Positions 34,013 through 39,601 of a stretch of 39,601 nucleotides of DNA are shown one piece after another; within the stretch, counting starts at the first letter, position 1; every line of letters begins with the position of its first letter. The notes under the pieces are model-generated. The model worked only from the letters and a program-made list of their open reading frames with translations. It ran no database searches and was not told the origin of the DNA. This stretch comes from Schwartzia sp. (in: firmicutes) (GTDB taxonomy: Bacteria > Bacillota > Negativicutes > Selenomonadales > Selenomonadaceae): positions 1-39,601 of the forward strand of contig JAFTAB010000149.1 of NCBI GenBank assembly GCA_017458745.1, written 5' to 3'. A program made the translations under genes and the position numbers.

Positions 34013-34269
34013 CATATTGCAAAGCTGTGACGAAGACATGGCCTTTTGAGCTTCAATCTTCAGAGAATGGCATCGACGCTTGCGCGTTGGCTGTGAGTGC
34101 CTGGATTGGGTCGATTGGCTACCGCTTTTGAGCTTTTCCCACGTGAGTTTTTTGCGGAAGGGGAACGGAGTCGCACCGATAAAGGCGAATTGAGCCGGGC
34201 GCATTTTTATGTGCCAATCAGGGTGGAACCGCGAGTATGCCTCGTCCCTATTTGGGGGCGAGGTTTTTT
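34013..34269 (+). promoter_or_regulatory. T-box riboswitch leader of thrS
   Basis: The leader senses uncharged tRNA-Thr. The conserved T-box AGGGTGGAACCGCG is at 34220-34233; its TGGA pairs with the tRNA acceptor end and implies a discriminator U. Stem I is closed by AAAGCT near 34020 with AGCTTT near 34131. On the 3' side of the proximal loop stands ACC (34121-34123), a threonine codon and the candidate specifier. The antiterminator uses the T-box; the competing terminator is 34239-34269. Confidence 0.9.
34239..34269 (+). terminator. T-box leader terminator
   Basis: CCTCGTCCC (34240-34248) pairs with GGGGCGAGG (34255-34263), one pair being G-T, followed by six T (34264-34269). It ends leader transcription when tRNA-Thr is charged. 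Confidence 0.88.
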
Positions 34270-34295
34270 ATTTGTATTTTACAGGAGGTTTTTAC

Positions 34296-36215
34296 ATGGC
34301 AAAGATTACTCTCAAAGATGGCAGTGTCCGCGAGGCGGAGAATGGCAGTAAAATCATTGATTTCGTGAAGTCGCTGAGCAACTCGCTGGCAAAGAAGGCG
34401 CTTGCCGCAAAGGTTGACGGCAAGACGGTGGATCTCATGACTCCGATAGAAAAGGATGCGAATATGGAAATTCTCACTTTCGATGACGCGGATGGAAGGT
34501 GGGCGCTTCGTCACACGGCCTCGCACGTCATGGCTCAGGCCATACAGCATCTCTATGCGGATCAGCATGTTCAGTTTGCCATTGGCCCCGCGATAGAAAA
34601 TGGATTCTACTATGATATTGACATGGAAAAGCGTCTCACTGATGACGACCTCAAGGACATCGAAAAGGAAATGGAGCGCATAGTGAAGCAAAATCTGCCG
34701 ATGGTGAGAAAGGAGATAAGCCGCGCTGATGCCCTGAAGCTTTTCGAGGAGAAAGGCCAGAGCTATAAGGTGGAGCTTATTAATGACTTGCCGGAGGATG
34801 CTCTGATATCTCTTTATGAGCAGGGGGACTTTGTTGACCTCTGCGCTGGGCCTCATGTCATGTCCACGGGCAAAGTGAAGGCGATAAAGCTCCAGTCTAT
34901 AGCCGGCGCATATTGGCGCGGCGACGAGCACAACAAGATGCTTCAGCGCGTTTATGGCACGGCTTTTGAAAAAAAGGAGGATCTGGCAGCGTATCTTCAT
35001 ATGCTGGAGGAGGCAGAAAAGCGCGATCACAGAAAGCTCGGAAAGGAGCTTGACATTTTCAGTCTCCATGAGGAGGGGCCGGGATTCCCGTTCTTCCATC
35101 CAAACGGCATGGTAATACGCAATGAACTCATAGGGTACTGGCGTGAGGTGCATCGCCGCTACGGCTATCAGGAAATAAAAACGCCTATGATTCTCAATCG
35201 TCGTCTTTGGGAGCAATCGGGGCATTGGGAGCACTACGCCGAGAATATGTATTTTACGAAGATTGATGATGATGATTATGCGGTGAAGCCGATGAATTGC
35301 CCGGGCGGCATACTTGTCTACAAGACGCAGCCTCACAGCTATAGAGATTTGCCGCTGCGCCTAGGCGAGCTTGGCCTCGTTCATCGTCATGAGCTTTCGG
35401 GCGCTCTTCACGGGCTCTTCAGGGTCCGCAATTTCACGCAGGATGACGCTCATATCTTCATGACACCCGATCAGATTGAGAGCGAGATACAGCACGTGAT
35501 AGATTTGTTTGATGAGGTTTACTCGACCTTTGGACTATCGTATCATGCCGAGCTGTCGACTCGCCCGGATGACTCGATGGGCTCCGATGAAATTTGGGAG
35601 AAGGCGACAGCCGCGCTCAAAAATGCGCTGGAGCATCGCGGGCTTGAGTATGTCGTCAATGAGGGCGACGGCGCATTCTACGGGCCGAAGATTGATTTCC
35701 ATTTGAAGGACTCCATCGGCAGGACATGGCAGTGCGGCACAATTCAGCTTGATATGCTGATGCCCGAGAAATTTGACATGCACTATGTAGGCGAGGACGG
35801 GCAGCAGCATCGTCCCGTCATGCTTCATCGTGTCGTCTATGGGAGCATTGAGCGGTTCATCGGAATACTTATTGAGAACTATGCGGGCGCGTTCCCTGTC
35901 TGGCTCGCTCCCGTGCAGGTCAGAATATTGCCTATAACCGACAAGCACAAAGATTATTCCCAGAAGCTCTATAAGAAGATGTTTGACCTCGGTCTTCGCG
36001 TCGAGGTCGATGAGCGCAACGAGAAGATGGGATACAAGATTCGTGAGGCTCAGGTGAAAAAGATTCCATATGCGCTGGTCGTAGGCGATCAAGAGGTTGC
36101 CGACGGGACAGTGAATGTCAGAAGGTATGGTGAAAAAGACAGCCGGACGATGAAAGTCGATGAATTTATTGAGCTTCTTCAGGACAAGATAAAGACCAAA
36201 GCCGAAAAGTATTGA
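34296..36215 (+). CDS. thrS: Threonine-tRNA ligase
   Basis: Attaches threonine to tRNA-Thr. The 639-residue protein has the full architecture: TGS domain (1-62), the editing domain with HTASH (H73, H77) and LCAGPH, the class II catalytic core with a zinc-site MNCPGG and motif 2 FRVRNFTQDDAH, and a C-terminal anticodon-binding domain (~535-639). Editing of mischarged serine should therefore be intact. ATG 34296 follows AGGAGG by seven bases. The frame continues upstream to 34209, but that part is the T-box and its terminator. Confidence 0.98.
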   Translation: MAKITLKDGSVREAENGSKIIDFVKSLSNSLAKKALAAKVDGKTVDLMTPIEKDANMEILTFDDADGRWALRHTASHVMAQAIQHLYADQHVQFAIGPAIENGFYYDIDMEKRLTDDDLKDIEKEMERIVKQNLPMVRKEISRADALKLFEEKGQSYKVELINDLPEDALISLYEQGDFVDLCAGPHVMSTGKVKAIKLQSIAGAYWRGDEHNKMLQRVYGTAFEKKEDLAAYLHMLEEAEKRDHRKLGKELDIFSLHEEGPGFPFFHPNGMVIRNELIGYWREVHRRYGYQEIKTPMILNRRLWEQSGHWEHYAENMYFTKIDDDDYAVKPMNCPGGILVYKTQPHSYRDLPLRLGELGLVHRHELSGALHGLFRVRNFTQDDAHIFMTPDQIESEIQHVIDLFDEVYSTFGLSYHAELSTRPDDSMGSDEIWEKATAALKNALEHRGLEYVVNEGDGAFYGPKIDFHLKDSIGRTWQCGTIQLDMLMPEKFDMHYVGEDGQQHRPVMLHRVVYGSIERFIGILIENYAGAFPVWLAPVQVRILPITDKHKDYSQKLYKKMFDLGLRVEVDERNEKMGYKIREAQVKKIPYALVVGDQEVADGTVNVRRYGEKDSRTMKVDEFIELLQDKIKTKAEKY

Positions 36216-36239
36216 TTGTCACATTTGACGGCTATATTG

Positions 36240-36268
36240 TTGACGATGGGGTAAATATGTGATATTAT
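36240..36268 (+). promoter_or_regulatory. Promoter of the pyr operon
   Basis: TTGACG at 36240-36245, 17-base spacer, TATTAT at 36263-36268. Start near 36275, giving a leader of about 210 bases. Confidence 0.72.
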
Positions 36269-36309
36269 CTATCGCAGAAAAAGTGAATATATTATGTGCC
36301 TTTGAAATT

Positions 36310-36323
36310 AGTCCTGTGAGGCT
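36310..36323 (+). promoter_or_regulatory. PyrR-binding loop in the pyr leader RNA
   Basis: AGTCCTGTGAGGCT followed by GATAAAGG matches the PyrR binding element AGUCCNGNGAGGCU of Bacillus pyr leaders. When UMP is plentiful PyrR stabilises this anti-antiterminator and the downstream terminator forms. A nearby CCAGC (36335-36339) can pair with GCTGG (36365-36369) next to the terminator stem, a plausible antiterminator. Confidence 0.82.
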
Positions 36324-36369
36324 GATAAAGGTTGCCAGCCGTTTTTCGGCTTATTTAATATGAAGCTGG

Positions 36370-36413
36370 TGAGCTTTCTGATGCCTTGGCATTGGAAAGC
36401 TCATTTTATTTTC
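36370..36413 (+). terminator. Attenuator terminator of the pyr operon
   Basis: TGAGCTTTC (36370-36378) pairs with GAAAGCTCA (36395-36403), and ATGCC pairs with GGCAT inside. TTTTATTTTC follows. It lies between the PyrR site and pyrB. Confidence 0.87.
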
Positions 36414-36486
36414 AATCAGGAACTGCGAGAAAATGAATTGTAAAGTTGTTTTTGAACAGATCCATATTTTTTAAGGAGTGATTCGA

Positions 36487-37449
36487 TTGGAAAAAAGCAC
36501 TGTCTCTATGCGGGGAAAGCATATCCTCGGACTGGAGAATTTCTCTCCCGCTGAGATAAAGCTGGTACTTGCAACAGCGAAAGAGATGAAAACCATCATT
36601 CACCGCGACATAAAAAAAGTGCCTGCGCTCAGAGGCAAGTCAGTTGTCACGCTTTTTTATGAGCCGAGCACAAGGACGCGCACTTCATTTGAGACAGCAG
36701 GCAAATACCTCGGGGCCGATGTTGTGAATATTACATCGGGGACGAGCAGCATCGTGAAGGGGGAGAGCCTCAGAGACACGTTGCTCACAGTCGAGGCGAT
36801 GGGATTTGATGCCATTGTCATGCGGCACAAGGAGGAGGGAGCGGCTGAATTTGCGACAAAGGTCGTCAAGCATCCGGTCATCATAAACGCAGGCGATGGC
36901 GCCCATGCTCATCCCTCGCAGGGGCTTTTGAATCTGTTCACTCTTTTGGAGCATAAGGGTCATCTGAAGGGGCTGAAGGTCGCAATTATCGGAGATATTC
37001 TCCATAGCCGTGTTGCGCGCTCGGACATTTGGGGCATGAGGAAGATGGGAATCGAGGTTCATCTCGCGGGTCCCAAGACGATGCTGCCGCGATTTTTGTA
37101 TCAAGAGCCAAATATTTTTGTCCATGACAGGATCGAGGACGCAATCAAAGACGCGGATGCGATAAATGTGCTTCGCATACAGCTTGAAAGACAAAAGGCA
37201 GGGCTTTTCCCATCAAAAAGAGAATATGCTCGAATATTTGGGCTGAACGACGAGCGACTGGCGCTGGCCAAAAAAGATGTGCTGGTGCTTCATCCCGGCC
37301 CCATGAACAAGGGGCTTGAGATTTCACCGTATATCGCATACGGCGATAATTCCGCGATTCAGGAACAGGTGCAAAATGGTGTCGCGGTGCGCATGGCTCT
37401 TTTGACATTGACGCTCACGGGAGGTAAAGAGAGTGAAGCAAATCATTAA
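36487..37449 (+). CDS. pyrB: Aspartate carbamoyltransferase catalytic subunit
   Basis: Second step of UMP synthesis: carbamoyl phosphate plus aspartate. The 320-residue protein has the carbamoyl-phosphate loop STRTRTSF (~60-67), the HPSQGLLNL motif, and VLHPGPMN near the end. The start is TTG 36487, eight bases after AAGGAG; the GTG at 36478 overlaps that site. No pyrI regulatory subunit follows. pyrC overlaps its end by 17 bases. Confidence 0.96.
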   Translation: MEKSTVSMRGKHILGLENFSPAEIKLVLATAKEMKTIIHRDIKKVPALRGKSVVTLFYEPSTRTRTSFETAGKYLGADVVNITSGTSSIVKGESLRDTLLTVEAMGFDAIVMRHKEEGAAEFATKVVKHPVIINAGDGAHAHPSQGLLNLFTLLEHKGHLKGLKVAIIGDILHSRVARSDIWGMRKMGIEVHLAGPKTMLPRFLYQEPNIFVHDRIEDAIKDADAINVLRIQLERQKAGLFPSKREYARIFGLNDERLALAKKDVLVLHPGPMNKGLEISPYIAYGDNSAIQEQVQNGVAVRMALLTLTLTGGKESEANH

Positions 37450-38725
37450 GAATGGGCGGGTCATTGACCCTGCAAATAAAATTGACAAGATTGAGGATAT
37501 TTTAATCGAGGACGGCAAAATAGCTGAGATAGGTGAAAATTTATCGTCTGACGGTGCCGAGGTTATAGACGCTACAGATAAAGTTGTCGTGCCGGGCCTC
37601 ATTGATATGCATGTCCATCTCCGTGAGCCCGGCCAGGAGGCCAAAGAGGATTTTGCCTCGGGGACGAGGGCGGCGGCGGCAGGCGGATTCACAACTATAG
37701 CGACCATGCCAAACACAAAGCCTGTGGTTGACAATGCTGCAATTTTGAGAAGCCTGAAAAAGCAAGCGGAGGATACGGGCATCGTTCATGTTGAGATTAT
37801 CGGGGCTTTGACGAAAGGGCAGGATGGAAATGAACTGGCTGAGGTCGGCGACATGGCACTCAATGGCGCTGTCGCCTTCTCGGATGACGGCCATTATGTT
37901 AAGAGGGCCAAGACGCTCCTGAATGGTTTTGACTATCTTCGCGCCTTTGATAAAATCATTATCAATCATGACGAGGAAACCTCGCTCGTAGAGGAAGGGT
38001 ATATGAATGAGGGGCATAAGAGCGCGATGCTGGGAGCGAAGGGTCGCCCGACGGTCGCGGAGGATATAGCGGTCATGCGTGACATTATGCTCGCCGAATA
38101 TGCAGATGCCAGGGTGCATGTCGCTCATATCAGCTCGGCTCGCGCCGTCGAGATTGTGCGCGAGGCGAAGAAGCGAGGGGTGAAGGTGACAGCGGAGGCG
38201 ACGCCTCATCACATGACGATGACGGATGAGTGCGTTGACCTGAGGGACAGCGCGACAAAAGTTAATCCGCCGCTTCGCTCGCAGGCTGACGTTGACGCGG
38301 TTGTGAAAGGGCTAAAGGATGGCACGATTGACATGATTGTCACAGACCATTCGCCGCACGCCGAGGAAGAAAAAGACGTGGAGTATGCGCTTGCCCCAAG
38401 CGGATTTCCGGGACTTGAGACATCGCTTGGGGTTGTGCTGACAGAGCTGTATCACAAGAAAAAAATAAATCTTTCGACACTTGTTTCAAAGATGACAGCG
38501 GAGCCGGCGAGGATTTTTTCTCTCAATGGAGGAACGCTTTCAAAGGGCAGCACTGCCGATGTGACAATTATTGACCTTAATAAAGAGTGGACAGTCGATG
38601 AAAAGAAATTTTACACGCGTGGCACTCATTCGCCGTTTGTCGGGATGAAGCTCAAAGGAAAGGCCGTGCTCACGATGGTGGATGGCAAAGTCGTCATGCG
38701 GGACGGGAAAATACTCGAAATATAA
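37433..38725 (+). CDS. pyrC: Dihydroorotase (class I)
   Basis: Third step of UMP synthesis: reversible ring closure of carbamoyl aspartate. The 430-residue length and sequence are those of the Bacillus-type (class I) enzyme. Zinc ligands are in DMHVHLREPG (~61-70), the later VAHISS, and ATPHHMT. VTDHSPHAEEEK carries the catalytic Asp. The GTG start at 37433 has GGAGGT eight bases upstream, inside the end of pyrB, so translation is coupled. Confidence 0.96.
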   Translation: MKQIIKNGRVIDPANKIDKIEDILIEDGKIAEIGENLSSDGAEVIDATDKVVVPGLIDMHVHLREPGQEAKEDFASGTRAAAAGGFTTIATMPNTKPVVDNAAILRSLKKQAEDTGIVHVEIIGALTKGQDGNELAEVGDMALNGAVAFSDDGHYVKRAKTLLNGFDYLRAFDKIIINHDEETSLVEEGYMNEGHKSAMLGAKGRPTVAEDIAVMRDIMLAEYADARVHVAHISSARAVEIVREAKKRGVKVTAEATPHHMTMTDECVDLRDSATKVNPPLRSQADVDAVVKGLKDGTIDMIVTDHSPHAEEEKDVEYALAPSGFPGLETSLGVVLTELYHKKKINLSTLVSKMTAEPARIFSLNGGTLSKGSTADVTIIDLNKEWTVDEKKFYTRGTHSPFVGMKLKGKAVLTMVDGKVVMRDGKILEI

Positions 38726-38758
38726 ACAATCTGTAAAAATAGATTGGAGTGATTTATA

Positions 38759-39601
38759 TTGAAAGGGAAGCTGATTTTAGAAGACGGGGCTACGTATGAG
38801 GGCGAGCTTTTGAACAATATAAAAGCCACGGGCGAGGTTGTATTTAACACGGGCATGACCGGCTACCAGGAAATATTGACCGACCCATCATATTGCCGCC
38901 AAATAGTCACTATGACTTATCCGCTGATTGGCAATTATGGCGTGGCTGATATTTTCATGCAGTCGCGCAAATCATTTGTGAATGGTTTTGTCGTAGGCGA
39001 AATATGTGACGAGCCGAGCAACTGGCATGTCGAAGAGACTTTGAAGGAGTTTTTGACGCATGAGGGTGTCCCGTGCCTTTATGGTGTAGACACGAGAGCG
39101 GTGACAAGGCATATTCGCTCGGCCGGAACGATGAAGGGAATTATAGTGTCGAATGATTCGGCAAAATCAGAGATTGAAGAGCTTTTTGGCGTGCCGATAA
39201 AAAAGACGGTCGTGAGCGAAGCGACGACGCCTGAAATTTATTCAATGGGGGAAGACGGCCCTCACGTCGTCGTGATTGATTATGGAATAAAGAAAAATAT
39301 ATTATGGTCACTCCAAAAATGGGGATGCCGTTTGACTGTTGTTCCTGCTGATACCCCGGCAGAAAAAATTTTGTCATTTTCCCCCGATGGAATATTCCTG
39401 TCAAACGGCCCGGGGGATCCCAAGGATATACCGGAATCCACGGAAACAGTGAAAAAGCTTATAGGCAAGCTGCCACTTTTTGGAATTTGCCTCGGCCATC
39501 AGATTCTCGCGCTTGCACTGGGCGCCGACACATACAAATTGAAATTCGGGCATCGCGGCTCGAATCAGCCGGTGAAGCATCTCACGACAGGCCACATACA
39601 A
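38759..39601 (+). CDS. carA: Carbamoyl-phosphate synthase small subunit (truncated by the window edge)
   Basis: The glutaminase subunit supplies ammonia to CarB for carbamoyl phosphate. 281 residues are visible with no stop. The N-terminal domain begins LILEDGATYEGE and has GEVVFNTGMTGYQE. The class I glutaminase domain has VIDYGIKKNI, LSNGPGDP, and the nucleophile Cys in FGICLGHQ. About 75-95 residues are missing compared with usual CarA. The start is TTG with TTGGAGTGA ~9 bases upstream, 33 bases after pyrC. carB is expected just beyond the right edge. Confidence 0.95.
   Translation, partial: MKGKLILEDGATYEGELLNNIKATGEVVFNTGMTGYQEILTDPSYCRQIVTMTYPLIGNYGVADIFMQSRKSFVNGFVVGEICDEPSNWHVEETLKEFLTHEGVPCLYGVDTRAVTRHIRSAGTMKGIIVSNDSAKSEIEELFGVPIKKTVVSEATTPEIYSMGEDGPHVVVIDYGIKKNILWSLQKWGCRLTVVPADTPAEKILSFSPDGIFLSNGPGDPKDIPESTETVKKLIGKLPLFGICLGHQILALALGADTYKLKFGHRGSNQPVKHLTTGHIQ

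Noticed and set aside
34248-35336. 362-residue open frame on the minus strand inside thrS
   Set aside because: Long, but antisense to the conserved thrS catalytic region; shows no recognisable motif and is explained by the high G+C third-position pattern of thrS.

Overview
The window looks like chromosomal DNA from an anaerobic Negativicutes bacterium, close to Selenomonas or Anaerovibrio. Three things suggest this. The gene order minC-minD-minE-rodA-radical SAM protein-rng is the one I associate with that class. The fold-III decarboxylase at 24320-25510 matches the Selenomonas ruminantium lysine/ornithine decarboxylase closely, with the PLP lysine at the same residue (K51). Control is of Firmicutes type (T-box, PyrR attenuator) and TTG/GTG starts are common. 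The assignment rests on recalled family knowledge, not on a search. No tRNA, rRNA, CRISPR array, insertion sequence or phage gene was seen.

Layout. 1-10.7 kb: an LTA-synthase-like sulfatase, then minCDE, rodA, a TIGR03960/DUF2344 radical SAM protein, rng and miaB, ending at an intrinsic terminator. 10.7-15.5 kb: mutS-mutL, with an exact 18-bp repeat in the non-coding gap on each side. 15.7-19.6 kb: ftsE-ftsX, a coiled-coil M23 peptidase and an S41 peptidase, a wall-hydrolysis and division module. 19.6-26.7 kb: an accessory block for metal and redox physiology. It holds a four-gene operon (small GxxxG membrane protein, two HMA_2-like proteins, an unusual P1B ATPase with SCG instead of CPC), a YgbA-type nitrosative-stress protein, the lysine/ornithine decarboxylase, and a DUF3793-flavodoxin pair. 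Fur-like operators sit on the promoters of the first and last units. 26.8-33.6 kb: a compact operon with a soluble DegS-type histidine kinase, a fold-I PLP decarboxylase, a thymidylate-kinase-like protein, ribBA, ribH, a YfcE phosphodiesterase and hslO, closed by a strong bidirectional terminator. 33.6-39.6 kb: a small unknown gene on the minus strand, thrS behind a T-box leader, and a pyrB-pyrC-carA operon behind a PyrR-type attenuator; carA runs off the right edge.

The most interesting locus is 19644-23446. A Fur-like box lies at the predicted transcription start of a strong promoter. The operon encodes small hydrophobic and HMA-fold proteins with a P1B ATPase whose transport motif lacks the proline. 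This resembles the ferrosome (Fez) iron-storage organelle systems described in Desulfovibrio and Clostridioides, here in a Selenomonas-like background. About 3 kb downstream, a 16/19 match to the Fur consensus lies inside the promoter of DUF3793-flavodoxin, so the block reads as an iron-limitation response region.

Start codons were chosen from ribosome binding sites and family N-termini; several differ from the longest open frame.
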